Under the pieces are notes generated by a model, which did no database searches, had not been told where the DNA came from, and worked only from the letters and a program-made list of their open reading frames with translations. Below are positions 32,893-41,596 of a stretch of 64,000 bases of DNA, piece by piece (the stretch's first letter is position 1; each line of letters begins with the position of its first letter). The position numbers were made by a program, and so were the translations under genes. Origin of the DNA: SHVZ01 sp044223515 (GTDB taxonomy: Bacteria; Pseudomonadota; Alphaproteobacteria; SHVZ01); NCBI GenBank assembly GCA_044223515.1, contig JBGALV010000008.1, positions 11,508 through 75,507 of the forward strand. Direction: 5' to 3'.

Positions 32893-35010
32893 ATGACCGT
32901 AACCGTGGCCAACGGCCCGGTTCCTCGTCAGGGCCCGACCGGAACGGCCTCAAGTCCTTCTTTTCGCGATCTTTTCATCGCGGCGGCCTATTACTGGCGA
33001 CTGATCGCCGTCGTCATGCTCCTGGCGGTGGCGGCGGGCGCCTTGGCCTGGGCCTTCAGCCCCGTCCTTTATACCGCGCGCGCGCAGATCCTGGTCTTGC
33101 CGGCGCGCGATGTCGGCCTCGCCGGGGCGCTGGGCGGGGCGATGCTGCCCTTCGACGGGGCGCGGGCGACTCAAGCCGAAGTCGAGCTGATCCGGGACCG
33201 TGGTGTCGTCCGCGGCATGGTCGAGAAGATCGGGCCGGAGGTCCTCTATCCGCAGGTCGCACGCGCCCGATTCTTCGGATTGCTGCCCGCCTACCCCCCG
33301 AATCAGCGCCAGGAGATCACGATCGACGTGGTCCTCCGGGCGCTTTCCGTCGCGGCCGAGACCAACTCGAACCTGCTGACCGTCGCCTTCGATCACACCT
33401 CCCGCGACGTGGCGATGGCCGCGGTCGACACCCTGCTGGACGTCTATGTCGAGCGGCGGAACGAGATCTACCGGTCGCTGCGTTCGCCTTTCCTTCAGGC
33501 GCGCGCCGAGAACTATCTCAGCCGGCTTCGCGAGATCGAGGAGCAGATCCGGGCCAAGAAAGCCGAGTTCAACATCATCAGCCTGGATCAGGACGTCCTG
33601 CTCGCGCTCCGCATCTACGACAGCGTCGTGCAGCGGCGGCTGGTCCAGATCGAGCGGCGCGAGGCGGCGCTGGCGCAGGTCCAGTCGACCGAGCGCCGCC
33701 TGCGGGAATTGCCGGGAAGCGTCTTCGACTATCGCGAGCGGACCGACAAGGTCGACAATGACGAGACCGACAACGTCCTCACCAAGCTTCGCCTGGAGCG
33801 GGACACGCTTCGCCTGCGCTACCAGGACAGCGAGCCGCGCCTCGAGGAGCTGAACCGTCAGATCCAGGTGCTGGAAGACATCAAGCGCCAGCCCCGGCGC
33901 GATTCCTCGACGGCGCGCGAGGTCCGGAACCCGACGCTCGACGTCATGACCAACAACCTCTACCAGCGCCGCGTCGAGGCCGATTCGGCGATCCGGTCGG
34001 TGGTCGAGCTCGACCGGCAGGTCGAAGAGACCAAGGCGCGCATCGATCAGCTGCGCCTCGCCGAGGGAGCCTTCCAGAACCTCGAGAGGTCGCGCCAGAT
34101 CTTCGAGCAGCTCTTCAAGGACGCGAGCCAGCGCGCCGAGGCGGCGCTGTTCGAGGAGTCGTCCAGCGGATCGCGCGGGGCGACCGTGCGTGTGGTAGAT
34201 GCGGCGGACTCCTCGCTCCGCGGGCGCAGCAACGGGCCCAGCATCGCCGCGGCGACGGTCATCGGCGGCATGATGCTGGCGGGCGTGCTGGCCATGCTCC
34301 TCTCATGGAACCGTCAGACCTTCATCATGCCGGAGGAGGTGACGCGGCAGCTCGGGCTTCCGCTGCTTGCGAGCTTCACTGACGTCGACGGATTCACGAC
34401 GCAGGAAGGCGAGGCCCAGATCATCTATCTCGCCGGCCGGATCGCACAGACGCGGAGCAAGGCGACGGGCGGCACGGTGATCCAGATCGTATCGTCCGCC
34501 CGGACCGAGCGGCGCTCGTCCATCGCCGGCGCCCTCGCCTACGAGCTTGCCGAGGGCCAGAACAAGCGCGTCGTGATCCTCGACCTGAACGGCGACGGCG
34601 ACCGCCATTGGAAGCGGCTCAAGGGCAAGGAGCCGGTGCCCGCGGGCGACAGCGACATCCTGACCGCGCAGACGGAAGTCCCGCGCCTGCAGGTCACCTA
34701 TCGCGCGACGAAAGGGCCGGTGAACTGGCTCCGGATAGACAGCCGCACGCTGAATGCCGTGCTCGGCCGGCTCCGAAGCGACTACGAGATGATCATCGTC
34801 GACGCGCCCAGCTCCCGGGACTCCCTCATCGCGCTCAGATTGGCCAAGACGGTCGACGGCTCGATCATCGTGATCCGTGCCGAGCACACGCGCGCACCGG
34901 CGGTCGCGCGCCTGCGCGATCAATTGCTGGAGGCCGGCGGCGACGTGTACGGTGCCGTGGTGACGGGGCGCCGGTTCAGCGTTCCGCGGATGATCTATCG
35001 ATGGCTCTGA
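32893..35010 (+). CDS. Wzc-like polysaccharide co-polymerase with degenerate kinase domain
   Basis: 705 residues. Near the N-terminus one membrane helix (about 37-58) starts a Wzz domain; long periplasmic coiled coils occupy about 190-430; a second helix lies around 455-475; the C-terminal cytoplasmic part has the fold of a BY-kinase. Its Walker A position reads SSARTERRSS (534-543), lacking both Gly residues and the Lys; Walker A' is VVILDLNGDGD and Walker B is EMIIVDAPSS. There is no C-terminal Tyr cluster; the protein ends MIYRWL. It should control chain length or export but probably cannot phosphorylate. It overlaps the Wza-like gene by one base (TGATG). Confidence 0.9.
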   Translation: MTVTVANGPVPRQGPTGTASSPSFRDLFIAAAYYWRLIAVVMLLAVAAGALAWAFSPVLYTARAQILVLPARDVGLAGALGGAMLPFDGARATQAEVELIRDRGVVRGMVEKIGPEVLYPQVARARFFGLLPAYPPNQRQEITIDVVLRALSVAAETNSNLLTVAFDHTSRDVAMAAVDTLLDVYVERRNEIYRSLRSPFLQARAENYLSRLREIEEQIRAKKAEFNIISLDQDVLLALRIYDSVVQRRLVQIERREAALAQVQSTERRLRELPGSVFDYRERTDKVDNDETDNVLTKLRLERDTLRLRYQDSEPRLEELNRQIQVLEDIKRQPRRDSSTAREVRNPTLDVMTNNLYQRRVEADSAIRSVVELDRQVEETKARIDQLRLAEGAFQNLERSRQIFEQLFKDASQRAEAALFEESSSGSRGATVRVVDAADSSLRGRSNGPSIAAATVIGGMMLAGVLAMLLSWNRQTFIMPEEVTRQLGLPLLASFTDVDGFTTQEGEAQIIYLAGRIAQTRSKATGGTVIQIVSSARTERRSSIAGALAYELAEGQNKRVVILDLNGDGDRHWKRLKGKEPVPAGDSDILTAQTEVPRLQVTYRATKGPVNWLRIDSRTLNAVLGRLRSDYEMIIVDAPSSRDSLIALRLAKTVDGSIIVIRAEHTRAPAVARLRDQLLEAGGDVYGAVVTGRRFSVPRMIYRWL

Positions 35011-35756
35011 TGCGCTCCCGCCCGCTCCTGGTCCTGGCGTTCACGGCGCTTCTTGCGGCGTGCGAGGGAACCGGCCAGGTCATCCGTCCGAGGGAGACGC
35101 CGGTCTCCGGCGACCCCCGCGCCGCCGATCCGGCCTTGGCGCGTTTCGCGCCCTGGTCGAGCACGCTGCCCGGCTACCGCATCGGCGAGGGCGACAAGGT
35201 CAAGATCTCGTTTCCGCTGACACCGGAGATGTCGCAGGAAGCGCTGGTCAGGCCCGATGGCGCCGTGTCGCTGCGCGCCGCCGGGGACGTCGTCATCGCC
35301 GGCCTCTCGCCGCCCGAAGCCTCGGCGCTCGTCGCGGCGAAGTCGGCAGCGCGCCTGCGCAGCCCCGAGGTCGTGGTCGAGGTCGTCGATCCGGCCTCGG
35401 CGAAGGTCTATGTCGGCGGCGAGGTCCGGATCCCGGGCGCCTATCCGATCACCGGCCCGATCGGCGCGGTCTCGGCGCTGCAGCTCGCCTCCGGCTCGAC
35501 CGATACGGCGCGGATCAGCGAGGTCATCCTGCTCCGCCGGAGCCCGGACGGGCGGGCGATGCTGAAGGTCGTCGACGTCCATGCGCTGCTCGAAGGCAGG
35601 CTTGCCGACGATCCGCGCATCGTGCCCGGCGACATCCTGTTCGTGCCGAAGACCCGCATCGCCGAGCTCGGCCTCTGGGTCGAGCAGTTCATCAACCGTG
35701 TGGTGCCGTTCCAGCGGTCGTTCAGCTACACGGTCGACAACCAGCGCGGCGGCTAG
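35010..35756 (+). CDS. Polysaccharide export lipoprotein (Wza/ExoF-like)
   Basis: 248-residue outer-membrane-directed lipoprotein. Signal sequence MRSRPLLVLAFTALLAAC has a lipobox with Cys18. LPGYRIGEGDKVKISF begins the Poly_export domain, followed by SLBB-type repeats such as AKVYVGGEVRIPGAYPI and a final VPGDILFVP. ATG 35010 (sharing its A with the upstream stop) was preferred to ATG 35001 because it begins directly with the signal peptide. Shorter than E. coli Wza (about 380), so it lacks the outer-membrane helix barrel. Its stop shares a CTAG with the convergent polymerase gene. Confidence 0.93.
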   Translation: MRSRPLLVLAFTALLAACEGTGQVIRPRETPVSGDPRAADPALARFAPWSSTLPGYRIGEGDKVKISFPLTPEMSQEALVRPDGAVSLRAAGDVVIAGLSPPEASALVAAKSAARLRSPEVVVEVVDPASAKVYVGGEVRIPGAYPITGPIGAVSALQLASGSTDTARISEVILLRRSPDGRAMLKVVDVHALLEGRLADDPRIVPGDILFVPKTRIAELGLWVEQFINRVVPFQRSFSYTVDNQRGG

Positions 35757-37078
35757 ACGGTCCTCGGCGGCGCGCTCGGGCCGCGCCGCATGTAGAGGAA
35801 GAGCGCGGTGATCGCCGCCAGCTCGCCCGGGACGAAGACGGCCGAGTAGATGCTGCTGGTGAGCAGCAGGTACAGCACGTAGGCGCGGAGCGCGTTGGTC
35901 ATCGCCGCGTCCTTGGCGTCGCCCCATTCCGAGGTCGCCGGCAGCCACACCGCGACGACGTAGAGGGCGAGGATCATCAGCGAGCCGACGAGGCCGTACT
36001 CGAACAGGACGCCGAGCCAGCCGAGGTCGGCCAGGTAGAAGCTGGCCGATCCGAAGAGCTGGGCCAGCGTGGCGCCGCTGAAGCGCGTGGTGCCGCCGAC
36101 GCCGAAGATCCACCGCGCCGGGTCGGTGAACAGGTACTCGTTGACCAGCGCGGTCGAGTGCTGGCGAACGCTGAGCGAGGCGCCGAGGAAGTCGAGGATC
36201 TTGTCGAGATTCATGAAGACGACGACCGCGAGCGTGATCGCGAGCACGATGCCGAGCACGATGAAGATCGTTCTCAGCAGGACGTTCAGCCTGAACACAT
36301 AGGTGACGCCGATAACCGCGATCGTCGTCACGATCGCGAGCCGCTGCTTGTAGATGTAGACGAGGCTCGCGAGCATGAAGAGGATCGCCAGCACCATCCA
36401 CAGCCTCGGCTCGTCCGCCATGCGGGTCGCCAGGTAGAAGGTCAGGATGATGCCGAAGGTGACCGGCATGTAGATCCGGTAGCCGCGTTCGATCTCGAAC
36501 ATGAACAGCTTCGAGATCGTCGAGTCGCTCGCATAGAAGCTGACCGGAACGACGATCCAGAGGATCCACATGACGACGTAGGTCGCGACCGCCAGGCGGA
36601 TGATCGTGCGCGTGATCTGCGTCGGCGTCGGCGCCAGCAGCACCAGGAACGCGAGCATGCTGAAGAAGTAGGTGAGCGGCCAGACCTTGATGGTGGTGGT
36701 GAAGGCATCGAAGATGTCGTTGCCGAGCCACACCATCGAGAGCACCGGCGTGATGCCGATCGCGTAGACGATGGTCAGCAGGTAGAGCGTGTGGAACGGC
36801 GTCCGGATGCGGAAGATGGCGTAGGCCGCGAGCGGCAGCGTCAGGAAGGGCCAGGCCTTCGACAGGTAGTAGAACGGCCCGACGTCGATCAGGTAGTGGA
36901 AGAGCTGGCCCCAGAGGGGCAATGTCACCAGCAGCCAGAACTCGGTGTGGCGCCGGAAGAAGTTCGTCGCATCGGGTACCGAGGCCGCCGGCGGTTCGAG
37001 AGCGGCGTTCAGCGGGAGGACGCGCCCTCGCTCGAAGGTCGCGGAGCCGATGCGACCGCGTCCGGCGCTGAGGGTCAT
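35753..37078 (-). CDS. O-antigen polymerase-like membrane protein (Wzy-type)
   Basis: 441-residue protein with about 10-12 hydrophobic helices and a larger loop around DFLGASLSVRQHSTALVNEYLFTDPARWIFGVGG, the usual arrangement of Wzy/O-antigen ligase-like proteins, whose sequences are poorly conserved. The call rests on topology and on its place between the Wza-like and WecG-like genes. The start MTLSAGRGR at 37078 overlaps the end of the WecG-like gene (ATGA). Confidence 0.78.
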   Translation of the reverse strand: MTLSAGRGRIGSATFERGRVLPLNAALEPPAASVPDATNFFRRHTEFWLLVTLPLWGQLFHYLIDVGPFYYLSKAWPFLTLPLAAYAIFRIRTPFHTLYLLTIVYAIGITPVLSMVWLGNDIFDAFTTTIKVWPLTYFFSMLAFLVLLAPTPTQITRTIIRLAVATYVVMWILWIVVPVSFYASDSTISKLFMFEIERGYRIYMPVTFGIILTFYLATRMADEPRLWMVLAILFMLASLVYIYKQRLAIVTTIAVIGVTYVFRLNVLLRTIFIVLGIVLAITLAVVVFMNLDKILDFLGASLSVRQHSTALVNEYLFTDPARWIFGVGGTTRFSGATLAQLFGSASFYLADLGWLGVLFEYGLVGSLMILALYVVAVWLPATSEWGDAKDAAMTNALRAYVLYLLLTSSIYSAVFVPGELAAITALFLYMRRGPSAPPRTV

Positions 37079-37863
37079 CTGGCCTGCCTGCCGTCGGGCA
37101 CGATGCCGCGCCCGGTCAAGCGGGCGCGCAGGAAGAGCCAGACGATCGGCAGGGACTCGAGGAAGATCCGCTTCAGGTGCGTGCGCGGATGCTGCCCGAG
37201 GCGGTGGAACGCTTCCAGCCCGGCCTTCTGCATCCACGGCGGCGCGCGCTTGACCAGCCCGGTCGCGAACAGCAGCGAGCCGCCGATGCAGAGGGCCACG
37301 CCGCGAAGGCCGCCGCGCTGGATCGCGGCCCTCGCCAGGCTCTCCGATCTAGGCGCACCGGTCGCGAGGAAGACGTAGCGGGCAGGGTGCGCGGCGAGGA
37401 AGTCGAGGCACTTCTCGACCTCCGCCGGCTTGTTGATGTAGCCCATCGGCGGGTCGTGGACGGCGAGGCGGGTCAGGCCGTACTGCGCGACCAGCTCCTT
37501 CCTGAGGTCCTCGCCGCCGCCGATCACGGTGACCGCGTCGTCCGGCCGTATGTGATGCTTGAGCATCTCGACCGTCAGGTCGCTGCCCGAGGCGATCGGC
37601 AATCTCTGCCCGAAGAGCCGGCGCGCCAGCATCGGGATGATGCGGCCGTCGACCAGGACAAGCCAGGCCTCGGCGACGTTCCTGAGCCACGGCTCCTCGC
37701 CGCGGGCGAAGTGAACGACGTGCTGGGCGTTCGGCGTGACGACGTAGACGAAGGGCTGGCCGGGGTCGCGGCCGGCGATCACGCGCGCCGCCCCGACGGT
37801 GTCGAGGTCGTGGAAGCGGAGGCCAAGGACGTCCAGGGTCGGAATGTCGTCGGCGTCGCGCAT
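37075..37863 (-). CDS. WecG/TagA/CpsF family glycosyltransferase
   Basis: 262-residue GT26 transferase. Landmarks are VVTPNAQHVVHFARG, LVLVDGRIIPMLARRLFG (the D-G-x-x family motif), RLPIASGSDLT, VIGGGEDLRKELVAQYG and the C-terminal RAPPWMQKAGLEAFHRLGQHP. Members add N-acetylmannosaminuronic acid or related sugars to lipid-linked acceptors. First gene of a two-gene operon with the polymerase-like gene. Confidence 0.95.
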   Translation of the reverse strand: MRDADDIPTLDVLGLRFHDLDTVGAARVIAGRDPGQPFVYVVTPNAQHVVHFARGEEPWLRNVAEAWLVLVDGRIIPMLARRLFGQRLPIASGSDLTVEMLKHHIRPDDAVTVIGGGEDLRKELVAQYGLTRLAVHDPPMGYINKPAEVEKCLDFLAAHPARYVFLATGAPRSESLARAAIQRGGLRGVALCIGGSLLFATGLVKRAPPWMQKAGLEAFHRLGQHPRTHLKRIFLESLPIVWLFLRARLTGRGIVPDGRQAR

Positions 37864-37954
37864 CGGTTCCCGTCGGTCCCGCTGGAGGATCCGTTCCTTA
37901 TAATCGAAAACGCGGTCGAGACGATGGCGATCCGAGCCGATTCGCGAGGCTCGT

Positions 37955-39607
37955 TCAGGCTTTCGCCTTCAGGTGGTCGGCGAGCCTGAGCGCAAGAGCG
38001 ACGATAGTGAGGGTCGGATTGGCCTGGCTCGATGTCGGGAACACCGCGCCGCTGGCGACGTAGAGATTACCGATCCCGTGGACGCGGCAGTCCGCATCGA
38101 CGACGCCGGTCGACGGCGTGGCGCCCATGCGGGCGGTCCCGAGATGATGGCCGCCATAGGCGCCGTCCCGCATCGCGATCTCCTCGACACGGGCAGGGTC
38201 GTAGTCGAGCCGTCCGACGCCGGACCTGGCGAACTCCTCGGCGAGGACCTGGTAGGCGACGGAGACGGTGCGGATGTCGCCCGGCGTGTAGCGCCAGTCG
38301 ACGCGCACCTGGCGCATGCCGAGGCGATCCGTGCCCTCGGCCAGCGTGATCCGGCTCTCGGGGTTCGGTTCCTGCTCGGCATGGAACTCGAGCGAGAAGC
38401 GGTTGGACTTCGGCCGGATGATGACCGATGGGAACTTGCGGCTCGCCAGGACCCGCTTGGTCAGCATCTGGAAGAGGAAGGCCGTGGTGCCGAAGGCATC
38501 GGTGACGAGATTGGCGGCGTGGCGGAGCCAGAGCCCGGCCGACCCGGGATCCTCGTCCTTGAAGCGCTTGCTGTACTCGTAGCTGATCAGCGGCAGGAGC
38601 ATGTAGAGCGCGGAAAGCGCGCCCGAGCCGTGGGTCGGATCGGTGATGCGCGGGTGATGCAGGCGCGCGACGATGTTGCCGATGCCGAGCGTTCGCTGCA
38701 CGTCCGGCGTCACCGCCAGTCGCCGACGGCAATAGATCCCGTCGGCCGAAACTTCATATCCGTGCCAGACGGACGACGGCGGCCTGTCGATGGTGAGCGT
38801 CCCCATCGTTCCGGCGACATGGCACATGTAGGTGCGGCCGACGAGGTCGGCGCCGTTGCCGATGCCGGCCGCATGGACGTCGTTCGATGCCAGCAGCAGC
38901 CGCGGCACCTCGATCCCGCCGGTCGCGAGCACGAACTGCGCGGCCTTCGCCGTGAAGCGCTTGCCCGCCAGCGTTCGGATCTCCAGGTGATCGATGCGGC
39001 TGCCGTCGGTCGACGCATGGAGGCGGGTGACGTTGGCGTTGAGCAGGACGCGAAGATTGCTGGCGGCGCCCAGCTCCGAACGGTAGACGCGACCGAAATC
39101 CGTCGGGCGGCTGAAGCGCTCGAGCGTGTTGGTGGTCACGCGCTCGCTGCGGAAGCCCTCGATCATCTCGCGCATGCCGCCGGGGAACGCGGCCTCCGCC
39201 GTATAGGCGAAGGGACCGGCCTCGCAGAGCGCGTTGGCGCGCGGGTAGTAGGGATCGAGCGTCTCGCGGCCGAACGGCCAGCCGCTGTCGCGGATATAGG
39301 CGCGCGGCTCGAAGTCGATCGGATCCAAGGGCATGCAACGCCCGCCCCAGATCGTGGTGCTTCCCCCCAGGCGGCGCTGGCGATAGCGATCGGGCGGCGC
39401 ATGAAGGCGCTCGTCGACGACCTCTCCTGCATAGAGAGACTGCGTCGCCGAATCGGCGCCCGTGGATCCGCCCTCCAGCAGCAGCACGCGGCGGCGGTCG
39501 GTCAGGAACTGCAGCGCGAGGCTGATGCCGGCGGCGCCGGCGCCGACGATGCAGATGTCGGCCTCGAGCTGAGTGCCGGACTCGATCTGGTTGATGTCGG
39601 CGATCAC
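37955..39607 (-). CDS. GMC-family FAD-dependent oxidoreductase
   Basis: 550-residue flavoprotein. Dinucleotide motif ICIVGAGAAGISLALQF lies near residue 20; GGSTTIWGGRCMPL, FVLATGGIEVPRLLL and the C-terminal GGHHLGTARMGATPSTGVVD plus SSQANPTLTIVALALRLADHL are typical of GMC oxidoreductases acting on alcohols or sugars. GTG start at 39607. It lies at the edge of the exopolysaccharide locus, 91 bases from the WecG-like gene, so a role in modifying sugars is possible but not shown. Confidence 0.9.
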   Translation of the reverse strand: MIADINQIESGTQLEADICIVGAGAAGISLALQFLTDRRRVLLLEGGSTGADSATQSLYAGEVVDERLHAPPDRYRQRRLGGSTTIWGGRCMPLDPIDFEPRAYIRDSGWPFGRETLDPYYPRANALCEAGPFAYTAEAAFPGGMREMIEGFRSERVTTNTLERFSRPTDFGRVYRSELGAASNLRVLLNANVTRLHASTDGSRIDHLEIRTLAGKRFTAKAAQFVLATGGIEVPRLLLASNDVHAAGIGNGADLVGRTYMCHVAGTMGTLTIDRPPSSVWHGYEVSADGIYCRRRLAVTPDVQRTLGIGNIVARLHHPRITDPTHGSGALSALYMLLPLISYEYSKRFKDEDPGSAGLWLRHAANLVTDAFGTTAFLFQMLTKRVLASRKFPSVIIRPKSNRFSLEFHAEQEPNPESRITLAEGTDRLGMRQVRVDWRYTPGDIRTVSVAYQVLAEEFARSGVGRLDYDPARVEEIAMRDGAYGGHHLGTARMGATPSTGVVDADCRVHGIGNLYVASGAVFPTSSQANPTLTIVALALRLADHLKAKA

Positions 39608-39727
39608 GGTCCGTACCGCCGGGAGAGCTGGAGCATGCGCAAGGTGGCGAAACGGGGCCGGAGCAGCGGGTGGATCTTAAAAACCTATACTACGATCCGG
39701 CTCGCCCGGACTCGCTCCTTTTAGGTT

Positions 39728-40573
39728 TCAATCCAGCTTGAATCCCTGCCCGCGCACGAAGGCGCCGAAGTCGGTGCGTTGCGGGTTGGCGTATTGGCGG
39801 GCCTTGTCCTCGGACCAGCCGTAATAGGGCGCCTCGCCCCAGCGCTCGGGCTCGCGCGGCTTGAGGCCGGGCTCGGCCGCGTTGCGGCGGCGGTCGTACT
39901 CGTCGAGCTGGGCCGGGAGCTTCCCAGTGTCGTAGCGGTCGACATGGACGCGGGCGTCGATCGAGAGTCGGGCGGAGAGCCGGCCTGGCGTCGCCGGCCA
40001 GCCGACCGTGAGGCCGGCGATGGGCACGACACGCTTGGGCAGCTCGAGCACGTCGCGCAGCACGTCGCAGTTGTCGCGCACGACGCTGATCGGGCAGCAG
40101 CCGAGGCCGACCGCCTCCGCCGCGGTGATGAAGCTCGTCATCACGATGGCGCCGTCGACGGTCGCATTGAAGAAGGCGTCCAGATGGTCGTTCGGGAAAG
40201 GCTTGCCGCGCATCTCGGAGATCTTCGGCAGGCGATAGCCGTTGCCGCAGAAGACGAGGAGGACGGGCGCGTCGTTCATCCACGGCATGCTGGGGATGAG
40301 GTCGATGATCGCCTTCCGCCTGGCCGGATCGGCGACGATCACGATGTCGCCCTGCTGCAGGTCGCTCTTCGACGGCGACGACAGTGCGCAGGCGCAGAGC
40401 AGGCGGAGCAGGTCCGGGTCGATCGGCTTGTCGAGATATCGGCGATGCACGCGCCGGGTCGCCATGCGCATCAGCGTCTCCAGGCCTTCGGTGTCCGGAT
40501 CGACGGCCAGCGTCTCGCCGAACCTGGCCGCGATCGCCTGGCTGATCGCCTCGGCATCCTTGGGATCGCTCAA
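39728..40573 (-). CDS. Nitroreductase family protein
   Basis: 281-residue FMN-dependent oxidoreductase. ATRRVHRRYLDKPIDPDLLRLL and ALSSPSKSDLQQGDIVIV are the FMN-binding start of the family; later AAEAVGLGCCPISVVRDN and IAGLTVGWP are conserved. Translation probably begins at TTG 40573-40571, which overlaps the LysR stop (TTGA). It is therefore coexpressed with the LysR gene, suggesting it detoxifies or modifies the compound sensed by that regulator (inference). Confidence 0.9.
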   Translation of the reverse strand: MSDPKDAEAISQAIAARFGETLAVDPDTEGLETLMRMATRRVHRRYLDKPIDPDLLRLLCACALSSPSKSDLQQGDIVIVADPARRKAIIDLIPSMPWMNDAPVLLVFCGNGYRLPKISEMRGKPFPNDHLDAFFNATVDGAIVMTSFITAAEAVGLGCCPISVVRDNCDVLRDVLELPKRVVPIAGLTVGWPATPGRLSARLSIDARVHVDRYDTGKLPAQLDEYDRRRNAAEPGLKPREPERWGEAPYYGWSEDKARQYANPQRTDFGAFVRGQGFKLD

Positions 40574-41502
40574 GATCGTCTTCCTTCCTGCCTGGGACGA
40601 GGCGTCGGTTCACTCGACGTGCAGACGGCGCGGACGCAGCCGCGCAGCCAGCGATGGGCGGCATCAGCGTCGAGGCGCGGATGCCAGAGTAAGGATACCG
40701 TCACCTCGGGCGCGGGCACCGGCAGCGCGAAGCTGTGCATGCCGTTGCGGAGCTGCCGCGTATGCCGGTCGGGGACGGTGGCGATGAGGTCGGATCCCCG
40801 CGCGAGCGCCAGCGCGGCGGCGAAGCCGCCGACGGTCGCGACGATCTCGCGCTTCAGGCCCGAGGGCTCCAAGGCCGCGTCGACCGGTCCCCGGTCGAGG
40901 CCCCGGCGCGTCACGAAGACATGTTGGCCGGCGGCATAGCGTGCCGGGGTGATCTTTCCGCGGCTCAAGGCATGTCCCTTGCGGACGACCCCGACGAAAC
41001 GGTCCTTGAACAGCGCCTGGGTACGGATCTCAGGTCCGGTGCTCTCGCCGATGGCGCCGGTCTCCAGATCGACGAGGCCGTCGCGGAGCGGCGCGCTGTC
41101 GCGGTCGACCTTCTGCACGAAGCGGAGCCGCACGCCGGGCGCTTCCCTGGCGACGCGCGCGATCAGGCCCGGCCCGAAGCTTTCGACGAAGCCGTCGCTT
41201 GTCCTGAGCGTGAAGGTGCGGTCGAGCCGCTCGAGGTCGAGCTTCTCGACCGGGCGGAGGACGGCTTCGGCCTGCCGCACCAGCTCGCCGACCGGGGTCC
41301 GGAGCTCGATGGCGCGCGGCGTCGGCACGAGACCACGCCCGGCCCTGACCAGCAGCGGGTCGCCGGTCGCCTGGCGCAGTCGCGCCAACGTCCGGCTCAT
41401 CGCCGACGGGCTCAGGCGCAGCCGCCGGGCGGCGCGGGCGACGCTGCCTTCGGCGAGCAGCACGTCGAGCGTGACCAGCAGGTTGAGGTCGGGCATCGCC
41501 AT
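40570..41502 (-). CDS. LysR-type transcriptional regulator
   Basis: 310-residue regulator. Winged helix-turn-helix at residues 3-60 (LNLLVTLDVLLAEGSVARAARRLRLSPSAMSRTLARLR), then a LysR substrate domain. It resembles the subgroup next to MFS pumps. ATG at 41502 gives the standard start. Divergent from the MFS gene with 94 bases between, the usual layout for LysR control of a neighbour; cotranscribed with the nitroreductase gene. Confidence 0.93.
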   Translation of the reverse strand: MAMPDLNLLVTLDVLLAEGSVARAARRLRLSPSAMSRTLARLRQATGDPLLVRAGRGLVPTPRAIELRTPVGELVRQAEAVLRPVEKLDLERLDRTFTLRTSDGFVESFGPGLIARVAREAPGVRLRFVQKVDRDSAPLRDGLVDLETGAIGESTGPEIRTQALFKDRFVGVVRKGHALSRGKITPARYAAGQHVFVTRRGLDRGPVDAALEPSGLKREIVATVGGFAAALALARGSDLIATVPDRHTRQLRNGMHSFALPVPAPEVTVSLLWHPRLDADAAHRWLRGCVRAVCTSSEPTPRPRQEGRRS

Positions 41503-41504
41503 AT

Positions 41505-41525
41505 CCCTACCCTGCCCGGATAGGG
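41505..41525. promoter_or_regulatory. Candidate LysR-binding site CCCTA-N11-TAGGG
   Basis: CCCTA (41505-41509) and TAGGG (41521-41525) form an inverted repeat with an 11-base spacer, matching the spacing of LysR T-N11-A boxes. It sits just upstream of the LysR start codon in the gap shared with the MFS gene. A second partial symmetry, CGCAC to GTGCG, lies near 41534-41559. Confidence 0.45.
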
Positions 41526-41596
41526 CGTCAAACGCACGGATAAAGTGCAAATAGTGCGTCTATCGCCATATCGGCGTCCGGGCTCATATCCAGTCC

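Noticed and set aside
35060..37378. A 772-codon plus-strand frame across the Wza and Wzy genes
   Set aside because: Translation is Arg/Asp/Glu-rich and lacks any family signature; it is the complement of the polymerase and WecG-like genes.
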